The translations under genes were made by a program, and so were the position numbers. A stretch of 64,000 bases of DNA from Paraburkholderia nodosa. Its GTDB lineage: Bacteria > Pseudomonadota > Gammaproteobacteria > Burkholderiales > Burkholderiaceae. The notes under the pieces are model-generated. The model made no database searches. It was not told the origin of the DNA and saw only the letters and a program-made list of their open reading frames with translations. The stretch spans positions 42,751-106,750 of the forward strand of contig NZ_MCNV01000026.1 of NCBI RefSeq assembly GCF_001718195.1, in the 5' to 3' direction. Below, in pieces: positions 26,264 through 35,800 of the stretch (position 1 is the first letter of the stretch; the number at the start of each line of letters is the position of its first letter).

Positions 26264-28551
26264 GCTACACGGTGGCCGTGCGCACGCTGTGCGAGTTCAC
26301 CGCGAAGCGCGGCGACCTCGACTTGCGCTTCACGCCCTCGCCCGACGCAAGCGACGGCCGCGCCGGCCACGCCGCCATCGCCGCGCGGCGCCCGCCCGGC
26401 TACGAGACCGAGATCGCGCTTTCCGGCACGTTCGAATCGCTGAGCGTGCGCGGCCGCGCCGACGGCTACGATCCCGCGCGCCGCAGGCTCGAAGAATTCA
26501 AGACCTATCGAGGCGACCTCGATGCGATGCGCGAGAATCAGCGCGCGCTGCACTGGGCGCAGTTGCGCGTCTACGGCGCACTTCTCTGCGAAAAACTCGG
26601 CCTCGATGGGCTCGAACTCGCTTTGGTCTACTACGACATCGGTTCGGGGCGCGAGACGGCGCTCGTCGAGCATGCGAGCGCGCGGGAATTGCGCACCGCG
26701 TTCGAAACGCAATGTCGTCGCTTCGTTGCATGGGCCGAGCAGGAAAACGCCCACCGCGCCGCACGCGATACCGCGCTTGGCACACTGTGCCTGCCGCATC
26801 CGCAGTTTCGACACGGCCAGCGCGATCTTGCCGAAGCCGTCTGGCGCGCGGCGACACAGGGACGCTGTCTGCTCGCGCAGGCGCCCACCGGCATCGGCAA
26901 GACCATCGGCACGCTCTTTCCGCAGTTGAAGGCGTGCCCGCGCGCAGCGATCGACAAAGTCGTATTTCTGAGCGCGAAAAGCTCTGGGCGTCAGTTGGCA
27001 CTCGACGCGCTCGCTACGCTGACAAGCGCGCAAGACGAAGCAAGCGCCGAAGCGCATCGAACGCCCGTGCCCCTGCGCGTGCTTGAACTCGTCGCGCGCG
27101 AAAAGTCGTGCGAGCATCCCGAAGCGGCATGTCATGGCGAATCGTGCCCGCTTGCGCGCGGCTTTTACGACCGTCTGCCGGCCGCGCGCGCGGCGGCGCT
27201 CGAGCGCGTGCGGCTCGACCGCGCGGCACTGCGCGAGGTGGCGAGCGAGCATGCCGTCTGCCCCTACTACCTTGGCCAGGAGCTGGCGCGCTGGAGCGAC
27301 GTGATCGTCGGCGACTACAACTACTGGTTCGACGCGAGCGCCATGCTGTTCATGCTCGCCGCGCACAACCAGTGGCGCGCGAGCGTGCTCGTGGACGAAG
27401 CCCACAACCTCCCCGAGCGCGCCCGCGCGATGTATTCGGCGGAACTCGTGCAAACGCGCATCGACGCCGTGCGCCGCGCCGCGAGCGCACCGCTCAAGCG
27501 CGCGCTCGCGCGCCTGCAGAAGCACTGGAACGCGCAGAACGCCATGTTGCCCGGCGCCTGGCGCGCGAGCGACACCTTGCCCGAAGGCCTCGTCGCCGCG
27601 CTTGGCGACGTGATCGGGGCGATCGGCGACCAGCTCGCCGAACCCGCGCTCGTGCGCGATCCCGAACTCGAGCGCTTCTATTTCGACGCCCTGCACTTCA
27701 CGCGCATTGCCGAACGCTTCGATACGCATTCACTCTTCGACGTCACGCCATTGGCGCATCAGAACGCGCGCCGCCCGCGTTCCACGATCGCCATCCGCAA
27801 CATCGTGCCGGCGGATGCCTTGCGCCCGCGCATCGCCACGGCACATAGCATCACGCTCTTCTCGGCGACGCTCTCGCCCACGCATTACTACAGCGACATG
27901 CTCGGGCTGCCCGCCAACACGGTGAGCATCGACATCGACACGCCATTTCGCGCCGAGCAGCTCGACGTCCACATCGCCCGCCATATCTCGACGCGCTATA
28001 AGGACCGCGGACGTTCGCTCGAAGCGCTGGTCGGGCGCGTGGCCGCGCAATTTGTCGAACGCCCCGGCAACTATCTGTGTTTTTTCAGCAGCTACGACTA
28101 TCTGCAGCAAGCCGCCGATGCGTTTGCGGCGCGCCATCCGGAGGTGGAAGTCTGGCTCCAGTCGCGCACCATGGACGAAGCGGATCAGCAGGCCTTCGTC
28201 GCGCGCTTCGTGGAAGGCGGCTGCGGCATCGGTTTCGCGGTGCTGGGCGGCGCGTTCGGCGAGGGCATCGATCTGCCGGGCACACGTCTCATCGGCACGT
28301 TCATCGCGACGCTCGGCATGCCGCAGGTGAACGCCGTGAACGAGGCGATGCGCGCACGCATGGATACGCTCTACGGCGACGGCTTCGACTACACCTACCT
28401 GATTCCGGGCCTGCGCAAGGTCGTGCAGGCCGCCGGGCGCGTGATCCGCACCGAGCAGGATCGCGGTGTCGTACACCTGCTGGACGACCGCTTCGCACAG
28501 CCCGGCGTGCGCGCGCTGCTGCCCACGTGGTGGCGTATCGCCACGAGTTAA
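26260..28551 (+). CDS. XPD/DinG-type Fe-S DNA helicase with Cas4/RecB-like N-terminal domain
   Basis: A 763-aa superfamily 2 helicase. The motifs are Walker A APTGIGKT (208-215), four Fe-S cysteines (Cys284, 291, 296, 334) between motifs I and II as in XPD, DEAH (379-382), SATLS in motif III, and QAAGRVIR (motif VI). Residues 1-170 add a region with the Cas4/RecB nuclease pattern: GRADG (Asp68), EFK (Glu79, Lys81) and QLRVY (Gln101, Tyr105). Such helicases unwind 5' to 3'. It starts inside the stop of the FAN1-like gene, so both proteins should be made together and may act on the same crosslink or branched intermediates. Confidence 0.92.
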   Translation: MSYTVAVRTLCEFTAKRGDLDLRFTPSPDASDGRAGHAAIAARRPPGYETEIALSGTFESLSVRGRADGYDPARRRLEEFKTYRGDLDAMRENQRALHWAQLRVYGALLCEKLGLDGLELALVYYDIGSGRETALVEHASARELRTAFETQCRRFVAWAEQENAHRAARDTALGTLCLPHPQFRHGQRDLAEAVWRAATQGRCLLAQAPTGIGKTIGTLFPQLKACPRAAIDKVVFLSAKSSGRQLALDALATLTSAQDEASAEAHRTPVPLRVLELVAREKSCEHPEAACHGESCPLARGFYDRLPAARAAALERVRLDRAALREVASEHAVCPYYLGQELARWSDVIVGDYNYWFDASAMLFMLAAHNQWRASVLVDEAHNLPERARAMYSAELVQTRIDAVRRAASAPLKRALARLQKHWNAQNAMLPGAWRASDTLPEGLVAALGDVIGAIGDQLAEPALVRDPELERFYFDALHFTRIAERFDTHSLFDVTPLAHQNARRPRSTIAIRNIVPADALRPRIATAHSITLFSATLSPTHYYSDMLGLPANTVSIDIDTPFRAEQLDVHIARHISTRYKDRGRSLEALVGRVAAQFVERPGNYLCFFSSYDYLQQAADAFAARHPEVEVWLQSRTMDEADQQAFVARFVEGGCGIGFAVLGGAFGEGIDLPGTRLIGTFIATLGMPQVNAVNEAMRARMDTLYGDGFDYTYLIPGLRKVVQAAGRVIRTEQDRGVVHLLDDRFAQPGVRALLPTWWRIATS

Positions 28552-28577
28552 TCTGGATTCCAGATCAATCGTAACGT

Positions 28578-28607
28578 AAAAAACTGGCGCACGTTTCGGT
28601 GCGCCAG
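28578..28607 (-). terminator. Intrinsic terminator of the Clp ATPase gene
   Basis: A 9-bp perfect stem (28584-28592 with 28599-28607) is followed on the minus strand by six T. It lies 17 nt beyond the stop of the Clp gene. Confidence 0.9.
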
Positions 28608-28623
28608 CCGTTGCTCCACTCAA

Positions 28624-31476
28624 TCAAACAGGCTTCGCCTTGCCCCCGCCCTTGCCGCTCTTCTTCGGAGGCGGGGGCGGTGGATCGCCTTCCATGTCGT
28701 CGGCGGCCATCTCGCTCGCGATTTCGTCGACAGGCGGTGCCGCCGTTTTCTTGGCCTTCTTCGCCGGCTTGCTCTCCTTCACGTCGGGTGGCACAGCGAT
28801 CTTGCTGATCGTGACTTGATCGTTCGTTTTGTCGTAGCCGATCTCGACGGTATCGCCCGACTGCAGCGCGTCGCCGAGTATCTCTTTGGCAAGGCGCGTT
28901 TCCACTTCCTGGCGAATCTGCCGCTTGAGTTCGCGCGCACCGAACTCCGGCTGATAGCCGGCCTCCACGAGATGATCGACGAGCGTCTGACCCATCAAGA
29001 GCGTGATGCCCTGCGCGGCCGCCGTGCGCGTCACGCGCTCGAGTTGGATCTGCACGATCGCGCGGATGTTCTCGCGCGAGAGCGCATGAAACACGATGAT
29101 CTCATCGATGCGATTGAGGAACTCGGGCCGGAAGTGCCCCTTGAGCACCTTCATGAGTTCGGCACGGATCGTCTTGTCGTCGAGCCGCGACTTCTCCGGG
29201 CGCTCGAGGTTGTCCATGATGATCGACGCGCCCAGGTTGCTCGTGGCGATCAGGATCGTGTTGCTGAAGTCGACTACGCGGCCTTTGCCGTCGGTTAAGC
29301 GACCGCCGTCGAACACCTGCAGCAGGACGTTGTAGACGTCGGCGTGCGCCTTCTCGATCTCGTCGAGCAGAATCACGCTGTACGGGCGGCGCCGCACGCG
29401 CTCGGTAAGCTGGCCACCCTCGTCGTAGCCCACGTAGCCCGGCGGCGCGCCGATGAGCCGCGCCACCGCATGACGCTCCATGTACTCGCTCATGTCGATG
29501 CGGATGATCGCCTGCTCGTCGCCGAACACGGTTTCCGCCAGCGCCTTCGCAAGCTCGGTCTTGCCTACGCCGGTCGGCCCGAGGAACAGGAAGGTCGCGA
29601 TCGGCCGGTTCGACTGACCGAGTCCGGCGCGCGAAAGACGTACGGCGTCGCTTACGGCGACCACGGCATCTTCCTGGCCTACCACGCGTTCGCGCAGCGT
29701 CTGTTCCATCTTGAGCAGCTTCTGGCGCTCTTCCTGGGTGAGATCCGCGACCGGAATGCCAGTGAGCCGCGACACGACCTCGGCAATCGACGCCACCGTG
29801 ACTTCGAGCGTTTCCGAACCCGTCTTGCGCTGCCACGCCTCGGTCAGCTCTTCGAGCTTTGCCTGCTTCTCGTTGATGCGCTCCTCGAAACCCTTAGCCT
29901 CGTCGAAGCGCTTGCGCGACGCCGCGTAGTCCTGCTCGCGTTTGAGTTGCGCGATCTCCGCTTCGAGTTCCTGCATCTCGGCGGGACGCGACGTCGAACC
30001 GATGCGCACGCGCGCGGCTGCCTGGTCGATGAGATCGATCGCCTTGTCCGGCAAGAAGCGTGACGTGATGTAGCGATCCGACAATTCGGCCGCGGCCACG
30101 AAGGCGTCGTCGGCGAAGGTCACCTGATGGTGGGCTTCGAGCTTGTCGCGCAAACCGCGCAGGATCACGATGGTTTGCTCGACCGTGGGCTCCGGCACGA
30201 GCACGGGCTGAAAGCGCCGTTCGAGTGCCGCGTCTTTCTCGATGTACTTTTGATACTCGTTCAGCGTCGTGGCACCAATGAGGCTCAACTCGCCGCGCGC
30301 CAGCGCGGGCTTCAGCACGTTGGCAATATCGAGTCCGCCTTCGCCGCCGCCCTGCCCCGCGCCAACGATCGTGTGCAGTTCGTCGATGAAGAGGATCAAC
30401 TCGTCGTGTTTCGCGGTCACTTCGTCGATCAGCTGCTTCGCGCGCTCCTCGAACTCGCCGCGGTACTTCGCGCCCGCGACCATCGAATTGATGTTCACCT
30501 CCACGAGCCGCTTGCCGCGCAGCACCTCCGGCACGTCGCCATTGACGATGCGCTGTGCGAGCCCTTCCACGATGGCGGTCTTGCCCACGCCCGGTTCGCC
30601 GATCAGCACCGGGTTGTTCTTCTTGCGCCGCGCGAGCACTTCGATCGTGCTCTCGATTTCCTGCGCGCGGCCCAGCACCGGATCGAGCTTGCCTTTCCGT
30701 GCCATGGCTGTCAGGTCCCGGCCGAACTTGTCGAGCGTGGGCGTGCCCGTAGGCGCATCGACGCGGCCATCTTCCGCGCCCTTGCCCACGACCTTCACGA
30801 CCTTCTGGCGCAGCGCCTCGGGCGTCACGCCGTACTTCTTGAGCAGCGCGCCCGCAATGCTGTCGGGCACCGCGGCGAGTCCGATCAGCAGATGCTCGGG
30901 GCCGACGTACGAGTGACCGAGATCGCGCGAGGCCTGAAACGCGAACTGAAACGCTTTTTTCAGGCGCGGCGAAATCGTCATCTTGTCGATGGGCGCGTCG
31001 GGTGAAGCCGTGCCCTTTTGCGCGTGCTGATCGATATAGCCTTTGATGTCCTGCGGCGAGAGCTTCAACTCCTTCAGGAGTGCGGCGCAAACATCGGTGT
31101 CCGCCAGGACGTACAGCAGGTGTTCCGTGTCGAGTTCATTGCGCTGCAGTTCATGGGCTTTTTCCGCGGCGCGCTGCAGGATCTCGAGCGTCTGCTCGCT
31201 GAAGGCATCGGTCGCGTCCACGGATTCACGCGGCACCTCGGCGGCGAGGTCGTGCCCCTCGTCGTCGTGCTCGTCCTCGCCGCCTTGTCCACCGAAAAAG
31301 CGTGACAGGCCACTGCCGCCCAGCAGCGAATCGAACGGGTTGAGCATGCTTTGGTGACGCATCAGATGGCGGTAGTCGTAGTCGCAGATCGACATGGACT
31401 TGCGCTGCCCGTTTTGCACGACAGTCACGCGCGCGACTGCAGGCCGGGAGTTACAAATTTCGCAAAGAGTGGGCAT
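28624..31476 (-). CDS. clpG: ClpG/ClpK-type AAA+ disaggregase
   Basis: A 950-aa Hsp100 protein. Residues 1-40 form a McsA-like zinc-finger region (Cys5, Cys8, Cys32; the fourth ligand is not a Cys). A Clp-N repeat domain (about 85-240) follows. AAA-1 has Walker A GEPGVGKT and IDELH; a short ClpC-type middle coiled coil comes next; AAA-2 has GPTGVGKT and LDEIEKAH. After SNLGAS (residue 746) the ClpC-type loop carrying the ClpP-binding VGF tripeptide is missing. The last 50 residues are Lys/Pro-rich and disordered. Length, N-terminal finger and lack of the ClpP loop fit the stand-alone disaggregases ClpG/ClpK, linked to heat tolerance. A ClpC-like protease subunit is the alternative. Confidence 0.8.
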   Translation of the reverse strand: MPTLCEICNSRPAVARVTVVQNGQRKSMSICDYDYRHLMRHQSMLNPFDSLLGGSGLSRFFGGQGGEDEHDDEGHDLAAEVPRESVDATDAFSEQTLEILQRAAEKAHELQRNELDTEHLLYVLADTDVCAALLKELKLSPQDIKGYIDQHAQKGTASPDAPIDKMTISPRLKKAFQFAFQASRDLGHSYVGPEHLLIGLAAVPDSIAGALLKKYGVTPEALRQKVVKVVGKGAEDGRVDAPTGTPTLDKFGRDLTAMARKGKLDPVLGRAQEIESTIEVLARRKKNNPVLIGEPGVGKTAIVEGLAQRIVNGDVPEVLRGKRLVEVNINSMVAGAKYRGEFEERAKQLIDEVTAKHDELILFIDELHTIVGAGQGGGEGGLDIANVLKPALARGELSLIGATTLNEYQKYIEKDAALERRFQPVLVPEPTVEQTIVILRGLRDKLEAHHQVTFADDAFVAAAELSDRYITSRFLPDKAIDLIDQAAARVRIGSTSRPAEMQELEAEIAQLKREQDYAASRKRFDEAKGFEERINEKQAKLEELTEAWQRKTGSETLEVTVASIAEVVSRLTGIPVADLTQEERQKLLKMEQTLRERVVGQEDAVVAVSDAVRLSRAGLGQSNRPIATFLFLGPTGVGKTELAKALAETVFGDEQAIIRIDMSEYMERHAVARLIGAPPGYVGYDEGGQLTERVRRRPYSVILLDEIEKAHADVYNVLLQVFDGGRLTDGKGRVVDFSNTILIATSNLGASIIMDNLERPEKSRLDDKTIRAELMKVLKGHFRPEFLNRIDEIIVFHALSRENIRAIVQIQLERVTRTAAAQGITLLMGQTLVDHLVEAGYQPEFGARELKRQIRQEVETRLAKEILGDALQSGDTVEIGYDKTNDQVTISKIAVPPDVKESKPAKKAKKTAAPPVDEIASEMAADDMEGDPPPPPPKKSGKGGGKAKPV

Positions 31477-31790
31477 GGTCGGCTTGTCTCCGAGGGTTCG
31501 GAATCGCGCCGCCGAAGTTGGCAAAACGCTGGCACAACCTCGCGGCATGATTCGGTGCAACGCGAGCGCTCATTCAGCGGTTGCACCAGCAAAGCGACAA
31601 ATCGGCGAGCACGCGCTGGAACACGACGACGCGGTGCTGTGGCTGACGATGACCTTGCGGACGGCATGAATCGCACGTATCGCGTGCGCATGCCGCCATG
31701 CACAGGTGCAAACGATTGTGGCAGGAAACGATCGCCGGCGCGTCGAACATGCGCCGCTCGGTGCGAGATGCTTGAGCGCCCACAGCAAAG
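31477..31790. other. Gene-free stretch upstream of the Clp gene
   Basis: No supported coding frame. It should hold the Clp promoter; I found no clear sigma-32-like pair. The xyl terminator begins at its right end. Confidence 0.4.
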
Positions 31791-31817
31791 AAAAAGGGCG
31801 GGACATGAGTCCCGCCC
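31791..31817 (-). terminator. Intrinsic terminator of the xylFGH operon
   Basis: A 9-bp perfect GC stem (31796-31804 with 31809-31817) with ATGA loop is followed on the minus strand by TTTTTCTTT. It lies 112 nt beyond the xylH stop. Confidence 0.9.
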
Positions 31818-31928
31818 TGAGAGCGCGCTCGGCGCGCGCGAGGAGAGCAACTGCGCGTGGCAGTCATCCGCAAAAATTACGCCGCGGTGTCACGCGCGAT
31901 GGTTTGCAATCGTGCGCGCCACGCTTTC

Positions 31929-33128
31929 TCAACGGCGGTTCGAGCCCGACACCACGTCGATCCACACGGCAAGCACGAGAATGCCGCCCTTCACAATCAT
32001 CTGCCAATACGCGTCCACGTCGAGCATCGACATGCCGTTGTCGAGGCTCGCCATCACGAGTGCGCCGATCAGCGCGCCATACACGGTGCCGGAACCGCCG
32101 CGCATCGACGTGCCGCCGATAAAGCAGGCCGCAATCGCGTCGAGCTCGCCCATCGTGCCCGCCGAGGGCGAACCCGCCGCGAGACGCGCCGTATTGACGA
32201 TACCCGCGAAGGCACACATGAGACCCATGAGCGCGAAAATGACAAGCTTCACGCGGTTCGTGTTCACGCCCGAAAGGCGCGTGGCTTCGAGGTTCGAGCC
32301 CACCGCGTAGATACGCCGGCCGAACACGGTTTGCGTGGCGATCCATGTGAAGATACCGAGCAGCGCGAGCAGCAGCAGCACGGGCACCGGAATGCCGCCA
32401 TAGCTGTCGAGCATCAGCACGAAGGCAAGCAGGATCGCACCCGCGCCGACGATCTTCACGCCGTCTTGCCAGAGTGGCACGACGCTCAGCTGATAGCGCC
32501 TGCGGTTCGCACGCTGGCGCACCGTAAGCACGGCGAGCAGCACGAAGAGCGCGAGCGCCAGCACGTCGCCCGCCACGCGCGGCAAGTAGCCCTGGCCGAG
32601 AAACACGAAGTGATCGGACACCGGCGCGATGGTCGAGCCGCCCGTGATGCCGAGCAGCACGCCGCGAAACGCGAGCATGCCGCCGAGACCCACGATGAAC
32701 GACGGCACGCGGCGGTACGTCGACCACCAGCCGTTGAAGAGCCCGACGAGCACGCCAAGCACGAGCACCGCCGGCACGGTCACGCCGATCGGCCAGCCGC
32801 GATTCACATCGAGAATCGCCGCGACGCCGCCGAGCAGGCCGAGCAGCGAGCCGACCGATAGATCGATCTCGCCCGCGATGATGACGAACACCATGCCGCA
32901 CGCGAGCATGCCGGTAATCGACATCTGCCGCAGCAGGTTAGACACGTTGCGCGGCGTGACGAACGCGCCGTGCGTGAGCAGCGAAAAGAACAGCCAGATC
33001 ACCGCTACTGCGAGCAGCAGCGCGAGGATCTTGTAGCGGGCGAAGAGTTGCTGGAAACGCATGGCGAAGCCATTACCGCCTTGCGGCAGGTCTTCGCGTG
33101 CGCCCTGGGTCGTGACGTCGGGGGTCAT
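31929..33128 (-). CDS. xylH: D-xylose ABC transporter permease XylH
   Basis: A 399-aa inner-membrane protein with about ten hydrophobic segments. It has the sugar-permease signatures GMVFVIIAGEIDLSVGSLLGL and SGVNTNRVKLVIFALMGL. It forms the membrane channel for xylose import with XylG and XylF. The start overlaps the xylG stop by 4 nt. Its length fits XylH (about 393 aa in E. coli) better than the shorter RbsC. Confidence 0.93.
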   Translation of the reverse strand: MTPDVTTQGAREDLPQGGNGFAMRFQQLFARYKILALLLAVAVIWLFFSLLTHGAFVTPRNVSNLLRQMSITGMLACGMVFVIIAGEIDLSVGSLLGLLGGVAAILDVNRGWPIGVTVPAVLVLGVLVGLFNGWWSTYRRVPSFIVGLGGMLAFRGVLLGITGGSTIAPVSDHFVFLGQGYLPRVAGDVLALALFVLLAVLTVRQRANRRRYQLSVVPLWQDGVKIVGAGAILLAFVLMLDSYGGIPVPVLLLLALLGIFTWIATQTVFGRRIYAVGSNLEATRLSGVNTNRVKLVIFALMGLMCAFAGIVNTARLAAGSPSAGTMGELDAIAACFIGGTSMRGGSGTVYGALIGALVMASLDNGMSMLDVDAYWQMIVKGGILVLAVWIDVVSGSNRR

Positions 33129-34678
33129 ACTGCACTCGCTGTATCGGGTTGGGCGCGCACGCTCTGGATCGCTGCGCCGAGAATGTCTTCCTGGGTGAGG
33201 TCGTCATTGACGAAGTCGCCGCGCAACTCGCCCTCGCCGATCACGAGCACGCGGTCGCTGATGCCCAGCACTTCGGGCAATTCGGACGACACCATCACGA
33301 TCGCCACACCGCGTTTGGCCAACTGGAAGATCAGTTTGTAGATCTCGTACTTCGCGCCGACATCCACGCCGCGCGTCGGCTCGTCGAGGATCAGCACCTT
33401 CGGGTCGGTGAGCAGCATCTTGGTGAGCACCGCCTTCTGCTGATTGCCGCCCGAGAGGCTCGCAATCGACAGCATGGGGTTCGCCGCGCGCACCGAAAGG
33501 CGCTGCATCTCCGTGCGGATCGTATCGAGTTCCGCGGCCGTGTCGATGCGGCCGTGCCTCGAAAAGCGCTGCAGCACCGAGAGCGTGATGTTGTGGCCCA
33601 CGCCCAGTTGCGGCACGATGCCGTGACGCTTGCGGTCCTCGGGCACCATGGCGATGCCCGCGTTGATCGCGTCGAGCGGCGAACGGATTTTCAGCGGCTT
33701 GCCATCGAGCAAGACCGTCGCGGTGCATGCGCCCGCATACGCACCGAAGATCGCCTGCATGGTTTCCGTGCGGCCCGCGCCGACGAGTCCGGCCACGCCG
33801 AGGATTTCGCCGCGACGCACCGAGAACGAGACGTCGTCCACGCGCTTGCGGCGCGGATTCGTCACGTCGTAGCAGGTCACGTTGCGGGCCTCGAACACGA
33901 CCTCGCCGATGTCATGCGCCTCGCGCGGAAAGAGATTGCGGATCTCACGCCCCACCATCTGCGCGATGATCCGATCGGTCGTGAGCGTCGCCATCGGCTC
34001 GGTGGCCACGTGCCGGCCGTCGCGAATCACGCTCACCGTGTCGCACACGGCTTCGACCTCGTCGAGCTTGTGCGAGATGTAGACGCACGCCACGCCGCGG
34101 CGCTTCAGGTCGCGCACGATGTCGAGCAGGATCTTCGTTTCCGCCGCCGTGAGCGAAGACGACGGCTCGTCGAGAATCAGCAGCTTCGCGCGCTTGTTCA
34201 GCGCCTTCGCGATCTCGATGAGCTGTTGATGGCCGCCGCCATAGTTCATCACCGGCTGCGCCACGTTGATGGCGTCGATGTTCAGCTCGCGCAGCAATTC
34301 GTCGGCGCGCTGGTACATCGCCGCGTAATTCATGCGCCCGCCCGGCAGCGTGATTTCGTTGCCGAGAAAGATGTTCTCGGCCACCGACAGCTCGGGCACG
34401 AGCATCAGTTCCTGGTGGATGATGACGATGCCCGCGCGTTCGGTGTCGCGCACGCTTTGCGCTTCGAGCGGCGCGCCTTCCCAACGGATCTCGCCGCTCC
34501 AGGTGCCGTGCGGGTACACGCCCGAGAGCACTTTCATGAGCGTGGATTTGCCGGCGCCGTTCTCGCCGCACAGCCCCACGCATTCGCCGGGTCGCACGGT
34601 GAGGTCGATGCCGTCGAGCGCTTTCACGCCCGCAAAGGACTTGACGATGCCGCGCATCGTCAGCAAGGATTCGGTCAT
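33125..34678 (-). CDS. xylG: D-xylose ABC transporter ATP-binding protein XylG
   Basis: A 517-aa protein with two fused ABC domains. Domain 1 has Walker A GENGAGKST, Walker B LLILDEPSSSL and VYISHKLDEV. Domain 2 has the degenerate P-loop GLVGAGRTE usual in RbsA/XylG, signature LSGGNQQKAVL and LILDEPTRGVD. It powers xylose import. The start MTESLLTMRGIVKSF was chosen because homologues begin here; the ribosome site is weak, so coupling to xylF (93 nt upstream) may matter. Confidence 0.94.
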   Translation of the reverse strand: MTESLLTMRGIVKSFAGVKALDGIDLTVRPGECVGLCGENGAGKSTLMKVLSGVYPHGTWSGEIRWEGAPLEAQSVRDTERAGIVIIHQELMLVPELSVAENIFLGNEITLPGGRMNYAAMYQRADELLRELNIDAINVAQPVMNYGGGHQQLIEIAKALNKRAKLLILDEPSSSLTAAETKILLDIVRDLKRRGVACVYISHKLDEVEAVCDTVSVIRDGRHVATEPMATLTTDRIIAQMVGREIRNLFPREAHDIGEVVFEARNVTCYDVTNPRRKRVDDVSFSVRRGEILGVAGLVGAGRTETMQAIFGAYAGACTATVLLDGKPLKIRSPLDAINAGIAMVPEDRKRHGIVPQLGVGHNITLSVLQRFSRHGRIDTAAELDTIRTEMQRLSVRAANPMLSIASLSGGNQQKAVLTKMLLTDPKVLILDEPTRGVDVGAKYEIYKLIFQLAKRGVAIVMVSSELPEVLGISDRVLVIGEGELRGDFVNDDLTQEDILGAAIQSVRAQPDTASAV

Positions 34679-34771
34679 ACGCTGGTTACTCGCTGCGATG
34701 GCCCGCGCGCGACGCAGTAGCCACATTCGTGGCCACACTCGTGGAGCGCACGGGCCGTCAGGCCATGAGCG

Positions 34772-35800
34772 TTACTGGCTTGCCAGTTGCGCCTGCGTAT
34801 AGAAGCCGTCCTTCACGACGACGTCCACGTTGCTCTTCGTGAGCAGCGTCGGCTGCAGCAGCACCGTATCGACCTTCTTCTTGCCGTTGTCGTACTGCGC
34901 GTTGTACGCGGGCTTCTGGCCCTTCGCCAGATCGACGGCGAGCTTCGCGGCTTCGCCCGCGATGAGCTTGAGCGGCTTGTAGACCGTCATGGTCTGCGTG
35001 CCCGCCACCACCCGCTTGACCGCTGCGAGGTCCGCGTCCTGGCCCGACACGGGCACCTTGCCCGCGAGATGCTGCGCGGCGAGCGCCTGGATCGCGCCGC
35101 CCGCCGTGCCGTCGTTCGAGGCGACGACTGCGTCGATCTTGTTGTTGTTCGCGGTGAGCGCGTCTTCCATGATGCGCAGCGCCGTCGACGCGCTCCACTC
35201 CGGCACCCACTGCTGGCCGACCAGCTTGATGTCGCCACGGTCGATGGCCGGCTTGAGGACCTTCAGCTGTCCTTCACGCAGCATCTTCGCATTGTTGTCG
35301 GTCGGCGCGCCGCCCAGCAGGAAGTAGTTGCCCTTCGGCTGTGCATCGTAGACGCCCTTCGCCTGGAGCTCGCCCACCTTCTCGTTGTCGAACGAGATGT
35401 ACGCGTCGATGTCGGCGTCGAGGATCAGGCGGTCATACGAAACGACCTTGATGCCCGCCTTCTTCGCTTCGGCAACGACATTGGTGAGCGCCTTCGAGTT
35501 GAACGGCACGATCACGATCACATCCACGCCGCGCGAGATGAGGTTTTCGATCTGCGAGACCTGACGCTCTTCGCTCGCGTCCGCCGACTGCACCGACACC
35601 TTCGCGCCCATCTTTTCCGCGGCGGCGACGAAGTAGTCGCGGTCGCGCGACCAGCGCTCGACACGCAGGTCGTCGATGCAGAAGCCGATCTCGGGATGAT
35701 CCTTGCTCGCGTGCGCGAGCGGTGCAGCAAGCGACAGGCTCGCGAGCACGGCCCCGCATACGAGCGAACTCAGAACCGAACGACGTTTGGCGAAATTCAT
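34772..35800 (-). CDS. xylF: D-xylose periplasmic binding protein XylF
   Basis: A 342-aa periplasmic protein with a Sec signal peptide (MNFAKRRSVLSSLVCGAVLA..., cleaved near AHA-SKD). It is a type I binding fold; the stretches IGFCIDDLRVERWSRDRDYF, VIVIVPFNSKAL, YISFDNEKVGELQAKG and VVASNDGTAGG are typical of XylF. It captures xylose for XylGH. An AGGAG site lies 9-13 nt upstream of the ATG. It is first in the xylFGH unit, 195 nt beyond the xylB stop. Confidence 0.94.
   Translation of the reverse strand: MNFAKRRSVLSSLVCGAVLASLSLAAPLAHASKDHPEIGFCIDDLRVERWSRDRDYFVAAAEKMGAKVSVQSADASEERQVSQIENLISRGVDVIVIVPFNSKALTNVVAEAKKAGIKVVSYDRLILDADIDAYISFDNEKVGELQAKGVYDAQPKGNYFLLGGAPTDNNAKMLREGQLKVLKPAIDRGDIKLVGQQWVPEWSASTALRIMEDALTANNNKIDAVVASNDGTAGGAIQALAAQHLAGKVPVSGQDADLAAVKRVVAGTQTMTVYKPLKLIAGEAAKLAVDLAKGQKPAYNAQYDNGKKKVDTVLLQPTLLTKSNVDVVVKDGFYTQAQLASQ

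Noticed and set aside
33149..34720. 523-aa plus-strand frame opposite xylG
   Set aside because: Antisense shadow of xylG; no motif or ribosome site.
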